Positions 41,781-52,896 of a DNA stretch of 64,000 nt are shown here, one piece after another. Source of the stretch: Fibrobacteria bacterium (GTDB lineage Bacteria > Fibrobacterota > Fibrobacteria > UBA5070); the NCBI GenBank assembly GCA_020633825.1, contig JACKCV010000007.1, forward strand, positions 5,448 through 69,447, written 5' to 3'. The stretch's first letter is position 1. Every line of letters starts with the position of its first letter. The translations under genes and the position numbers were made by a program. Below the pieces are notes generated by a model. It was not told where the DNA came from. It did no database searches and saw only the letters and a list, made by a program, of their open reading frames with translations.

Positions 41781-41817
41781 AAACGCAAAAGGCCCGCAGC
41801 GCGGGCCTTTTGCGTTT
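41781..41817. terminator. Bidirectional terminator between convergent genes
   Basis: A perfect 17-bp inverted repeat (41781-41797 and 41801-41817, 3-base loop) with A-run on the left and T-run on the right works for both the zinc-protein gene (plus) and the secreted repeat protein gene (minus). Confidence 0.93.
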
Positions 41818-41922
41818 GTGTTGCCCAAGCCTTGCCGGGCCGGGCACGAGAACGATGGAGAGTTCCTCGACGCGGTCCCATCCTTGGTGGGGCGGCTCGC
41901 CCTCCAAGGATGGGGAGGCGAA

Positions 41923-43842
41923 TCAGAGTCCCAAGCGGACCGATTCCGAGTGACGGAAGCCGTTTCCGACGATTTCCAGGATGTACAGTCCGCGCGCCCA
42001 GGGGGGGAGATCCAATTCCAGGGAGGTTTCGGAGATGCTTCCCTGGAACAGGAGAGCTTCGCGGCGTCCGTCCATGCCGATCAGGGTGCACTGGAGAGAC
42101 CCGGCCTCCGGGAGGTTCAGCACGAGCCGGTCTCCCGAGATGCGGGTCCAACGATCCCGCTGGTCGCGTGGATCCACTCCCAGGATGATCTTCTCGAAAT
42201 TGGCACCCAGCCAGGGGCTGTAGTTGGGAATGGTGAGGGAGCATTCGCCGGTTCCCGAGCAGGCTCCCTGCCACCCCGTGAAGCGGTACCCCTCGTCGGG
42301 TTTGGCGGTGACCTTGACGGTCGAGCCTTCGGCGAATTCGGGACCGGCGGGATCGAAGACCAGGGTCCCGTGGTCGGCCTGGGCGTTGATGGCGTGTTTG
42401 GCCACCACGGAGGCCGCCTTGAAGGTGGCTCCGACGGAAAGATTCGAGTTCATGGTGACGGAGCAGGCGCTGGTTCCCGAGCAGGCGCCCGTCCACCCCG
42501 AGAACTCGAATCCGTTGTCGGCCTTGGCCGTCACGGTCACGGTGGCCCCTTTGGCGTAGCCTCCGGCGGGAGGGGCGGGAGATGCGGTGAGTTGGCCGTT
42601 CGAGGCGGAAAGGGTGAGGGTGTACGTGGAAGACTGCGAGGCGGTGAAGGTGGCTCCCACACTCTGATCGGAGTTCATGGTGACGGAGCAGTTGCCGGTT
42701 CCGGAGCAGGCTCCGGTCCAACCGGTGAACTGGTAGCCGTTGTCGGCCTTGGCGGTGATGGAAACCGTGGTTCCCTTGGCGTAGCCGTCCGCGGGTGGGG
42801 TGGGGGTGGCGGTCAATTGGCCGTTGTTCGCCGCAAGGGTGAGCTTGTAGGTCGGGTCGGGGTCGGTGGAAGCGCCGCAGGTCACGAGCTTTTCGGTGAT
42901 GGAGGATCGCGCCGAGCGGATCTTGTCGGCGTAGCCGCCTCCGGGTTCGGCCACGGTCACGGCGATGACGCCATCCTTGATGCGGGCATTGAGATTGGAG
43001 GCCGAGAACCACTCTCCCCATTCCCCGTTGGCCGCGCCACCCACGCCGTAGCCGTCGTCGGCGATGATGCCGAGCTTGGAGATGCCGTAGATCCCGGCCC
43101 AGGTGGTCAGATTGTTGGCATCGGAGCGGATTCGGGAGTTGTTGCCCTCGGTGCGCCCGCCGGAGGTGTGCCGGTAGGAGAAGGAGCTCTTGGGCATGGC
43201 GTTCCACCACGCGGTCTGTTCATTCTGCCAGGACGTGCCCCCCATCCAAGGGGAAATGTCGAGGGAAAGGCGAGCGTTGGGCAGTTTCTCCTTGATGCGG
43301 GAGGAAATGTCGCTCATCAGGTCCGCCGCTTCCTTGGTGGTCAGGGGGGAGTCCATGGTTCCCCAGTAGGAGGAGGCTTCGGTGTACTGGTAGAAGTCGG
43401 GCTCCAGAAGCCAGACGATGGGTTCGCTGGTTCCCCAGTCCTTCGCCACACCGGTGGCGAAGTTGCTGTAGGTGTCGAGGATCAGGGCGCGATTGGACCG
43501 GATGTACTTGGCGCCTTGGGTGCAAAGGCTGGACGGACTGTTCTTTCCGGCCACGTCGCAATCCTGGAGGCCGCCTTTGTTGCGTGCGACGAAGGCGATG
43601 ATGTAGGCGTACAGGACCGCGTTCTTGTTCTTGGACTTGCACGTCTTGAGCATGTCCCCTTCCCAATACGTGTTGTACTGGTTGTTCTTCTGCGAGCCGT
43701 CGCCGATCCAGATCGTCACGTAGTCGGCGTCGGAATAGTCGCCGGGCCCGGTCCAGGTGCGCCCGAACTGGAAGGAGCATGGATCCCATGCCGCCTGGGT
43801 GGAAAGGGAGAGAAGAAGCAGAACGAGTGTAGCAAGCCGCAT
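41923..43842 (-). CDS. Secreted multidomain protein: unknown enzyme-like domain, InlB-like repeats and C-terminal sorting domain
   Basis: The 639-residue protein has a signal peptide (LATLVLLLLSLSTQA), an N-terminal domain of about 300 residues that looks like a TIM-barrel hydrolase (YVTIWIGDG, VLYAYIIAF, ALILDTYSNFA, IVWLLEPDFYQY, LSLDISPWMGG, KLGIIADDGYG), three tandem repeats of about 73 residues with YxLTLxAxNGQLTA and FTGWTGACSGTGNCSV cores, and a C-terminal Por/T9SS-like sorting domain ending GLYILEIVGNGF. Acidic residues in LLEPDF and ADDGYG could be catalytic but I cannot name a family. The repeat type is related in pattern to that in the giant protease. It is likely an extracellular carbohydrate-active protein; this is inference from layout. 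Confidence 0.7.
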   Translation of the reverse strand: MRLATLVLLLLSLSTQAAWDPCSFQFGRTWTGPGDYSDADYVTIWIGDGSQKNNQYNTYWEGDMLKTCKSKNKNAVLYAYIIAFVARNKGGLQDCDVAGKNSPSSLCTQGAKYIRSNRALILDTYSNFATGVAKDWGTSEPIVWLLEPDFYQYTEASSYWGTMDSPLTTKEAADLMSDISSRIKEKLPNARLSLDISPWMGGTSWQNEQTAWWNAMPKSSFSYRHTSGGRTEGNNSRIRSDANNLTTWAGIYGISKLGIIADDGYGVGGAANGEWGEWFSASNLNARIKDGVIAVTVAEPGGGYADKIRSARSSITEKLVTCGASTDPDPTYKLTLAANNGQLTATPTPPADGYAKGTTVSITAKADNGYQFTGWTGACSGTGNCSVTMNSDQSVGATFTASQSSTYTLTLSASNGQLTASPAPPAGGYAKGATVTVTAKADNGFEFSGWTGACSGTSACSVTMNSNLSVGATFKAASVVAKHAINAQADHGTLVFDPAGPEFAEGSTVKVTAKPDEGYRFTGWQGACSGTGECSLTIPNYSPWLGANFEKIILGVDPRDQRDRWTRISGDRLVLNLPEAGSLQCTLIGMDGRREALLFQGSISETSLELDLPPWARGLYILEIVGNGFRHSESVRLGL

Positions 43843-44005
43843 GTGGCTGAATCCTCCAAAATGGTCGTCGCCTATTTCCTACGGAATCCTCCGTCATTTC
43901 GCCACCTGATTCTCCGCAAGGTGTTGACGCGGGGGTCACCAATGGACTCTCCAGAATCAGATCGGCCCTGGGTTTTCCATGCCGAAGGAGCTCCCCCGAA
44001 ACACG

Positions 44006-44034
44006 GCGACCCAGCTGGGGATCGGCTGGGTCGC
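44006..44034 (-). terminator. Hairpin downstream of htrA, probable terminator
   Basis: A perfect 10-bp stem (44006-44015 with 44025-44034, loop of 9) lies about 50 bases beyond the htrA stop on the minus strand. Only a short GTGTTTC follows it, so termination is likely but not certain. The surrounding 240 bases before the secreted repeat protein contain GGAGG close to that gene's ATG. Confidence 0.5.
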
Positions 44035-44083
44035 GGGTTCCGGGGGGCTTGCGGGGAGGGGATGGTTTTCCGAAAGCCGGTTC

Positions 44084-45613
44084 CTACTTCGCTCCGGCTC
44101 CGCGCAGTCCCTCCAGCCAAACCCGGTCCTTGGTGGCCAGCTTGAAGGCCACACTCGCCCCGGCGGGAAGCTTGTCCAGGGCCTTGGCCACCGACGCGGC
44201 GTTCTTGGCCGCCTGGGGCTTGCGGTCGATGCTCCACTGGAGGATGGCCGTTCCCGGCCGCAGTCCCTTCTCCTCCGCCGGGGATCCGGCTTCGATTCCG
44301 ATGATCATCACGGCATCCTGGCCCTTCGAGAGACCCAGATCCTCGGCGGTCTTGCGATCCAGATCCTTCAGCCGCAATCCGAAAGCCTTGGAAACCGCCT
44401 CGTTCTTCGGGGAGGCGTCCGGTTTGTCTTCCTTTTGGGTTCCGGAGGCGACCTCGTCCCCAGGAAGGGTCCCCAGTTCGACCTGGACCGACTTCTCGAC
44501 GCCGTCCCGCAGGAATTTCACTTCGACTTTTTCGCCGGGACGATGCGCGGCGACGTGGTTGCGCAGGTCGGCCGCTCCGGTGATGATGCGGCCATCCAGC
44601 TCCAGGACGACATCCCCGGCGAGGAATCCGGCCTTTTCGGCGGGGCTGCCGGGAACGACTTGTTCCACCCGAGTCCCGTTTCTTCCCGGAATCCCCAGGG
44701 CCTCGGCGAGATCGGCATCGAGGTCGGCGATGGAAAGACCGAGCCATCCTCGGACCACTTTGCCCTGGGCGATCAGGTCGGAGGCGATCCGGGTCGCGAG
44801 TTTGATGGGGATCGCGAAGGAGATGCCCTGGTACCCACCGGAACGGGTCCAGATCGAGGAGTTGATGCCCACCACTTCGCCGCGAAGGTTCACCAACGGC
44901 CCTCCGGAATTGCCGGGATTCACCGCGGCGTCGGTTTGGATGTGGTCGGCATATCCGTCGCCACCGGTCTGGTTGCGTCCTTTCGCGGAGACGATTCCGG
45001 CCGTGACGGTGTTGCGGAACAGGAAGGGGTTCCCGATGGCCAGGACCCACTCTCCGATCTGGATCTCGTCGGAGTTCCCGAAGGCCGCCACGGCGAGTTT
45101 CCTGGTGCCGGGATCGATCTTCAGCACCGCGACGTCGGTCTTCTCGTCGATCCCGATCACCTTGGCGGGGAACCGGGTGCGATCCGAGAGTTCCACCTGG
45201 ATTTCATCCTGGTCCTTGGCGACGTGGGCGTTGGTCATCACGTATCCCTGGTCGTTGATGATGAAGCCCGAGCCGCCGCCCTCCTGCTTCTGCTTGGGGA
45301 CCGACCGAGGATCCGGATCGTCGGGACCTTGGGGTCCGAACAGGAACGGAAACATGTTCATGGCCGGGGAGTTCACCATGCGGGTGGTGTAGATGCTCAC
45401 CACCGCGGGTTGCACCGCCTTGGCCACCTCGACGAAAGCCTCCGAGAGGGCCTGCGCCGCGGCGGGAGGTTTTGCCAACGGTGTGCCTCCCCCGAGTTTC
45501 AAGGCTTCGGGAGCGGGTTTGGCTTCCAGGGAACAGCCGGGGGAGGAGACGAGGAGGATGCCGAACAAGGCCAACGGGGCGATGGAATTCTTGGACTTCG
45601 AACGCAGATGCAT
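44084..45613 (-). CDS. htrA: HtrA/DegP-family serine protease lipoprotein with two PDZ domains
   Basis: From the ATG at 45613 (GGAGG nearby) the 509-residue protein has a lipoprotein signal (LVSSPGC, Cys27), a trypsin-like domain with His130 (TNAHVA), Asp160 (KTDVAVL) and Ser236 (GNSGGPL), and two PDZ domains (RGWLGLSIADLD; VMIIGIEAGSPAEE). The family degrades or refolds misfolded envelope proteins. The lipobox suggests anchoring in the outer or inner membrane rather than free periplasm as in E. coli DegP. The loop before His is enlarged by a Pro/Asp/Gln-rich insert (residues 92-112). It is divergent from mce. Confidence 0.95.
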   Translation of the reverse strand: MHLRSKSKNSIAPLALFGILLVSSPGCSLEAKPAPEALKLGGGTPLAKPPAAAQALSEAFVEVAKAVQPAVVSIYTTRMVNSPAMNMFPFLFGPQGPDDPDPRSVPKQKQEGGGSGFIINDQGYVMTNAHVAKDQDEIQVELSDRTRFPAKVIGIDEKTDVAVLKIDPGTRKLAVAAFGNSDEIQIGEWVLAIGNPFLFRNTVTAGIVSAKGRNQTGGDGYADHIQTDAAVNPGNSGGPLVNLRGEVVGINSSIWTRSGGYQGISFAIPIKLATRIASDLIAQGKVVRGWLGLSIADLDADLAEALGIPGRNGTRVEQVVPGSPAEKAGFLAGDVVLELDGRIITGAADLRNHVAAHRPGEKVEVKFLRDGVEKSVQVELGTLPGDEVASGTQKEDKPDASPKNEAVSKAFGLRLKDLDRKTAEDLGLSKGQDAVMIIGIEAGSPAEEKGLRPGTAILQWSIDRKPQAAKNAASVAKALDKLPAGASVAFKLATKDRVWLEGLRGAGAK

Positions 45614-45821
45614 GGGTGGGAACCTCCGTGATTCAGGGCCGTCCAGCAATCTACAGGGTGGTCCACGATCCATCCAGGGAGTCCCTCGGTGCCGCCGACG
45701 AGGTTTGCGGGGGACTCTGGTTGGCCCTTGCTAAAAAGGACTCGGAAATCCAGATTGATACGTTCCCACATGGCATCCGGGCGGACGCACCACCGGGGCT
45801 TTTTTGGAGGAGGCGGAGTAG

Positions 45822-46226
45822 ATGATCACCAAAATCGATCACCTGGGCATTGCCGTCAGGAGTTTGGACGAAGCCATCCCCCTGTGGGAAAAGCTTTTGG
45901 GAACCACCTGCGAGCGCATCGAGGAAGTTCCCTCGCAAAAGGTCCGGACGGCTTTCTTCGCCGTCGGCGAAGCGCATGTCGAGCTCCTCGAAGCCACCGC
46001 CGAGGACAGCCCCATCGCCCGCTACATCGAGAAGAACGGCGAAGGGGTCCAGCACGTGGCCTTCGCCACCACCGATCTGGTCGAGGAACTGGCCAAGGCC
46101 AAGGCCGATGGCATCCGACTGATCGATGAAGTCCCGCGCCCCGGAGCCGGCGGGAAGGACATCGCCTTTTTGCACCCCAAGTCCACTCGGGGTGTCCTCA
46201 CCGAATTCTGCGCGCCCAATCACTGA
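45822..46226 (+). CDS. mce: Methylmalonyl-CoA epimerase
   Basis: The 134-residue vicinal-oxygen-chelate protein has the MCE pattern: KIDHLGIAV with metal ligand His7, LLGTTC, the second-half GVQHVAFATTDL with its His ligand, and the end LTEFC with the acidic ligand. It interconverts (2R)- and (2S)-methylmalonyl-CoA, feeding the decarboxylase. It is the first gene of a six-gene propionate operon; a good ribosome site (GGAGGAGGCGGAG) ends just before the ATG. The upstream region has a nested inverted repeat (45679-45717) that could be regulatory. Confidence 0.97.
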   Translation: MITKIDHLGIAVRSLDEAIPLWEKLLGTTCERIEEVPSQKVRTAFFAVGEAHVELLEATAEDSPIARYIEKNGEGVQHVAFATTDLVEELAKAKADGIRLIDEVPRPGAGGKDIAFLHPKSTRGVLTEFCAPNH

Positions 46227-46239
46227 GGAGAGAACGAAG

Positions 46240-47793
46240 ATGGCAATCGACAAGGCCTTGTTGAAAGATCTCGCGGAGCGCCGCGCACGCGTGGCCGCGG
46301 GCGGTGGTCTGGCCAAACTGGAGGAGCGTCGCTCCAAGGGAATCATGACTGCGCGGGATCGCGTGGAAGCCCTCTTCGAGCCCGATTCCTTCCAGGAGTT
46401 CGGAGCCCACGTCACCCACCACGCCCATGACTTCGGTCTTTCCGGGAAATATCTCCCCGCCGACGCCGTGGTCACGGGAGTCGGATACGTGGGAGGTCGT
46501 CCCGTGGCGGTGTTCAGCCAGGATTTCACCGTGGCCGGTGGATCCCTCGGCAAGATGCACGCCCAGAAGATCTGCAACCTGATGGAATACGCCATGCAAT
46601 CGGGGATGCCCATCATCGGCGTCAACGACTCGGGCGGCGCGCGCATCCAGGAGGGGGTCGATTCCCTCTCCGGATACGGTCAGGTCTTCCATCACAACGT
46701 CCAGGCTTCGGGCTTGGTTCCCCAGATTTCCGTGATCGCCGGCCCCTGCGCCGGTGGTGCCGCCTACAGTCCTGCGCTGATGGACTTCCTGATCATGATC
46801 CGCGGTCAGGCCAACATGTTCATCACCGGACCCGACGTCATCCGCGCGGTCACCGGACAGCAGTGCACCATGGATGAGGTCGGATCCGCCGACACCCACG
46901 GAGCCGTGTCCGGAAACATCCACTTCATCGCCGAGAACGACGAGCACGCCATCCAGATCGCGCAGGAGCTGCTGTCGTTCCTGCCCTCCAACAACCTCGA
47001 CGACCCTCCCCACCGTCCCGGCTCGAAGATCTCCATGTCCGCCGACCCGGGGATGGACGAGCTGGTCCCCGAAACCTCCAAGGATCCGCTCGATGTCCTG
47101 AAGGTGATCGAGCGCCTGGTGGACGACGGGCATCTCTTCGAGGTGCAACGCGACTGGGCCAAGAACATCATCATCGGCTTCGCACGCATCGAGGGCATCG
47201 TGGTGGGCATCATCGCCAACCAGCCCATGGTGAAGGCCGGAACCCTCGACATCGACGCCTCCGACAAGTCCGCTCGGTTCGTGCGTTTCTGCAACGCCTT
47301 CAACATCCCCCTGGTCACCCTCGTCGACGTTCCCGGATTCCTTCCGGGTGTCCAGCAGGAGCGCGGTGGAATCATCCGCCACGGGGCGAAGATGCTGTTC
47401 GCCTACGCCGCCGCGACGGTTCCCAAGATCACCCTGATCCTGCGCAAGGCCTATGGTGGTGCGTACCTGGCCATGTGCTCCAAGGACATGGGCGCCGATA
47501 TGGTGTTCGCCTGGCCTTCGGCGGAGATCGCGGTGATGGGCGCCGAAGGGGCCGCCAACATCCTGTTCCGCAAGGAAATCAAGGAAGCCGCGGATCCCGT
47601 CGCTCGCGCCGCGGAAATGGTCGCCGAGTACCGCAGTCGGTTCGCGACGCCTTGGCAGGCCGCGGAGAACAACATGATCACCGACGTGATCGAGCCCTCC
47701 ATGAGCCGTCCCACCATCGCCTTGGCGCTGCGGAACACCCTCTCCAAACGCGAGACCCGTCCTCCCAAGAAGCACGGCAACATTCCGCTCTGA
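46240..47793 (+). CDS. mmdA: Methylmalonyl-CoA decarboxylase / propionyl-CoA carboxylase carboxyltransferase subunit
   Basis: The 517-residue protein is a full-length carboxyltransferase: N-terminal crotonase-like half with DSGGARIQEGVDSL, AGPCAGGAAYSPAL and the acyl-CoA-binding region, and C-terminal half with DVPGFLPGVQQE and KAYGGAYLAM. It moves CO2 between (S)-methylmalonyl-CoA and biotin on the carrier protein encoded two genes downstream. In fermenters it works as MmdA, decarboxylating methylmalonyl-CoA to propionyl-CoA; in other bacteria as PccB. The partner beta subunit (a sodium-pumping membrane protein, MmdB) is not in this window. GAGGAGAG precedes the ATG. Direction of the reaction is inferred from the neighbouring mutase and OadG-like genes. 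Confidence 0.95.
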   Translation: MAIDKALLKDLAERRARVAAGGGLAKLEERRSKGIMTARDRVEALFEPDSFQEFGAHVTHHAHDFGLSGKYLPADAVVTGVGYVGGRPVAVFSQDFTVAGGSLGKMHAQKICNLMEYAMQSGMPIIGVNDSGGARIQEGVDSLSGYGQVFHHNVQASGLVPQISVIAGPCAGGAAYSPALMDFLIMIRGQANMFITGPDVIRAVTGQQCTMDEVGSADTHGAVSGNIHFIAENDEHAIQIAQELLSFLPSNNLDDPPHRPGSKISMSADPGMDELVPETSKDPLDVLKVIERLVDDGHLFEVQRDWAKNIIIGFARIEGIVVGIIANQPMVKAGTLDIDASDKSARFVRFCNAFNIPLVTLVDVPGFLPGVQQERGGIIRHGAKMLFAYAAATVPKITLILRKAYGGAYLAMCSKDMGADMVFAWPSAEIAVMGAEGAANILFRKEIKEAADPVARAAEMVAEYRSRFATPWQAAENNMITDVIEPSMSRPTIALALRNTLSKRETRPPKKHGNIPL

Positions 47794-47801
47794 GGTAACG
47801 C

Positions 47802-47972
47802 ATGTCCAATGAAATTCCGCAGGATACGTTGCGCTGCCTGATCGCAGCGGCCGTCCATTCGGTGATCGACGAGCCATTCCGCATCGTCAGCATCGAACCG
47901 GAGACGCGTGTCAACACCCTCTGGACCATCCATGGCCGAATCCAGCAGTTCGACGGCCACAGACTTCGCTGA
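47802..47972 (+). CDS. Small OadG-like protein without the membrane helix
   Basis: A 56-residue protein between mmdA and the BCCP gene. Its sequence (TLRCLIAAAVHSVI, then FRIVSIEP, TRVNTLWTIHGRIQQ) follows the pattern of the C-terminal segment of OadG/MmdD-type subunits, in which a short helix is followed by an FRIxxI strand and a W-x-x-x-GR end. The N-terminal transmembrane helix of OadG is missing. It may assemble or stabilise the carboxyltransferase-biotin carrier complex, as the delta subunit does in Na+-pumping methylmalonyl-CoA decarboxylases; that role is inferred from position and partial similarity only. Gap to neighbours is under 12 bases on both sides. Confidence 0.7.
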   Translation: MSNEIPQDTLRCLIAAAVHSVIDEPFRIVSIEPETRVNTLWTIHGRIQQFDGHRLR

Positions 47973-47983
47973 AAGGGAACCTT

Positions 47984-48364
47984 GTGAAGAAGCTTCGCAT
48001 CACCGTTGAAGGAAAGACCTACGAGGTCGTCGTCGAATCCATCGATTCGAACACCGCCCCCACCGCCTCCCGCGCGCCCGTCCGTGCCGCGGTGGCGGCC
48101 GCGGCGGTCGCGCCGGTCTCCGCTCCTCCCGCCAAGCCGGCCGGGGGCTCGGCCATGTCCATTCGCTCCCAGCTTGCCGGTCGCATCGTTTCCGTCGACA
48201 TCGCCGTCGGAGCGGAGGTCGGCGCAGGCCAGCAGCTGCTGGTCCTGGAGGCCATGAAGATGAACACCCCCGTGGTCGCTCCTCGCGCGGGAACCGTCAC
48301 GGCGATCCACGTCACGGCGGGGGAGAACGTCGAAGAAGGGCACGCGCTCGTCGACGTCCAGTAG
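47984..48364 (+). CDS. mmdC: Biotin carboxyl carrier subunit of methylmalonyl-CoA decarboxylase
   Basis: The 126-residue protein has an N-terminal strand pair (KKLRITVEGKTYEVVVES), an Ala/Pro-rich linker (about 25-57) and a C-terminal biotinyl domain with EAMKM, the biotin-acceptor lysine at residue 92, ending HALVDVQ. It accepts CO2 from MmdA; the sodium-pumping subunit that would release it (MmdB) is not here. A GAAAGGGAACCTTGTG context precedes the start. It is closely packed within the propionate operon. Confidence 0.93.
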   Translation: MKKLRITVEGKTYEVVVESIDSNTAPTASRAPVRAAVAAAAVAPVSAPPAKPAGGSAMSIRSQLAGRIVSVDIAVGAEVGAGQQLLVLEAMKMNTPVVAPRAGTVTAIHVTAGENVEEGHALVDVQ

Positions 48365-48391
48365 AAACCGAACAACCCGGAGGAGCATCCC

Positions 48392-50520
48392 ATGGCAGAG
48401 AGACTTCTTGGCGAATTCGCGTCGGTTCCCTTGGAGACCTGGAAAGCCCAGGTCGAGGCGGAACTGAAAGGCGTTCCTTTCGAAAAGAAATTGGTCACCC
48501 CGACATGGGAGGGCATCGATCTTCAGCCTCTCTACACGGCAGAGGACGTCGTCGATCTCGAGCATCTCCGGGCTCGTCCGGGGTTCGATGGAATGGTTCG
48601 CGGAGCCTTTCCCGAGGGGAATGTGGCCGAGCCCTGGGAGGTTTCCCAGGAGCTTCCCTATCCCGGTCCGCGTGAATTCAACGTGGCCGCGCGCCACGAT
48701 CTGTCGCGCGGTCTCACCGCGCTGAACATCAACCTCGACCAGGCGACCCGGGCCGGCCTCGATCCCGATTCCGCCCTCGAGGGCGATGTCGGTCGGGGAG
48801 GGGTCAGCATCGCGACCCTGAAGGATCTTTCGATCGCCGTCGAGGACATCGACCTCGAAAAGACGTCCCTGTTCGTCCGTTCCGGTGCGTCGGGTCTGCC
48901 GTTTGCCGCGATGTTGGCGGCCTTGGTCGCCCAGCGGGGACTTCGATTGTCGTCCCTGCACGGGTGCATCGAGATGGATCCCCTGGGGGTTCTCGCCCAC
49001 GAAGGAACCTTGCCGCAGAGCATGGAAGAGGCCTATCGCGAGATGGCCGCCCTCACGCGCTGGGCCGCCGATCACGCTCCCAACCTGCAGACCATCTGCG
49101 TCCACTCCCGTTCCTTCCACGAAGCCGGCGGCAATGCGGTCCAAGAACTGGCCTTCGCCTTGGCCATGGGGGTGCAGTACCTCCGGGAGATGCAGGCTCG
49201 CGGTCTTTCCGTGGACCTCGTCGCCCCGCGGATCCGGTTCGCCTTCTGTGTCGGATCGAACGTCTTCATGGAGATCTCCAAGTTCCGGGCCGCGCGGTTG
49301 TTGTGGAGCCGGATCGTCGAGGCCATGGGAGGTTCCGAGGACGTTCGGGGCATGACCATCCATGCCCGCACCGCCCTTTGGAACAAGTCCAAGCTCGACC
49401 CGTACGTGAACATGTTGCGCACCACCACGGAGAGCTTCTCCGCGGTCCTGGGGGGCGTGCAGTCCCTCCAGGTGACTCCCTTCGACGAAGTGTTCGGTCT
49501 GCCCGACGAATTCTCGCGTCGCATCGCCCGCAACCAGCAGATCCTGCTGGCCAGCGAGTCGCAACTCACCCATGTGGTGGATCCGGCCGGTGGATCGTGG
49601 GCCGTGGAATGGATCACCGACCAGATCGCCCAGAAGGCGTGGAGTCTCTTCCAGGAGGTGGAAGCGAAGGGCGGGATGCTCGCCGCGCTTGGAGAAGAAT
49701 TCGTCCAGAAGAGCATCGAGGCGGTGTGCCAAGCCCGCGAGAAGGCCCTGGCCGTGGGGAAGGACGTCCTCGTGGGGGTGAACCAGTACGCCAACATCGG
49801 CGAACGCAAGCCCGAAGGCCGGCAGCCCGACCTCGCCGCGATCTACAAGTCGCGCGTGGCTGCGGTGGCCGACTACCGCACCGCCTACGACGATGTCAAG
49901 CATGCCAAGGTGATGGCCAAATTGGGCGACATGCTCGAAGCGACCGACGCCACGGTCCTGCAGGCCGCCATCGAGGCCGTCGAAGCGGGCGCGACCTTGG
50001 GGGAGATCACGCGCGTGATCCGTCGCCAGATCGACGAACCGCCTCGCATCCGTCCCCTGAACCTCCATCGGATCTCGGAGCCCTTCGAGACCCTGCGGGC
50101 CGCCTCCGACTCCCACCTGGCCAAGACCGGGCGTCGTCCGACGGCCTTCCTGGCCACCATGGGACCCCTCGCCCAGCACAAGGCGCGCGCCGACTTCGCC
50201 CGGGGGTTCCTGGAGGTCGGTGGATTCGATGTGCTCTACCCGCAGGGGTTCGAAACCGTCGAGTCCGCGGTGCGCAGCGCCCTCGATTCGGGATCCAAGA
50301 TCGTCGTGGTCTGCAGCACCGACGCCACCTATCCGGAAATCGTCCCCTTCCTGGTGCCCGCCCTGAAGCAAGCCATCCCCGGGGTGGTCGTGGTCCTGGC
50401 GGGCAATCCCGTCGACCAGATCGAGGCCCACAAGGCCAGTGGTGTCGATGAATTCCTCCACCTCCGCGCCAACAGGCTTTCCTTGTTGACCGGCCTCCAG
50501 AAGAAGATCGGAGTCCAGTG

Positions 50521-50521
<1 letters not shown>
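48392..50521 (+). CDS. mutA: Methylmalonyl-CoA mutase small subunit
   Basis: The 709-residue protein is homologous to the large subunit but is the non-catalytic partner: it lacks the cobalamin-binding DxHxxG, having LAQHKARAD at that position, and the substrate-binding residues are altered. The N-terminal half shows the barrel pattern (RHDLSRGLTALNINLDQ; IRFAFCVGSNVF). It forms the heterodimer with MutB. The 3' end overlaps the mutB start by one base (TGATG), which suggests coupled translation. A GGAGGAGC ribosome site precedes the ATG. Confidence 0.95.
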
Positions 50522-52704
<2,183 letters not shown>

Positions 52705-52710
52705 TGGACC

Positions 52711-52740
52711 AGGGCTCCCTCCAAGCGAGGGAGCCCTTTT
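52711..52740 (+). terminator. Terminator of the propionate operon
   Basis: A perfect 10-bp GC stem (52712-52721 with 52727-52736, loop CAAGC) is followed by TTTT, seven bases after the mutB stop. Confidence 0.95.
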
Positions 52741-52864
52741 CATTGGTGCCGACCGGTCGAGAGGGACTCCCGGTGCAAAGGCATCCTCCGCGAGGGGGAA
52801 GGGACGGGCTTCGGTTTGCAGGACCCCAGGGGTACGAAAATCGATGCAGGAGTATACCTTTGAC

Positions 52865-52890
52865 CCCGATTCGACCACCGACCAATCGGG
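52865..52890 (+). promoter_or_regulatory. Hairpin overlapping the ribosome site of the transporter gene
   Basis: CCCGATT (52865-52871) pairs perfectly with AATCGGG (52884-52890), and the second arm overlaps GGGAG, the ribosome site for the ATG at 52897. Formation would hide the site, so translation could be controlled; no ligand class is recognised. Confidence 0.35.
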
Positions 52891-52896
52891 AGATCC

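Noticed and set aside
52741..52864. Cyclic-di-AMP (ydaO-type) riboswitch before the KimA-like gene
   Set aside because: The family context suggested it, but I could not find the conserved core; only the hairpin at the ribosome site is supported.
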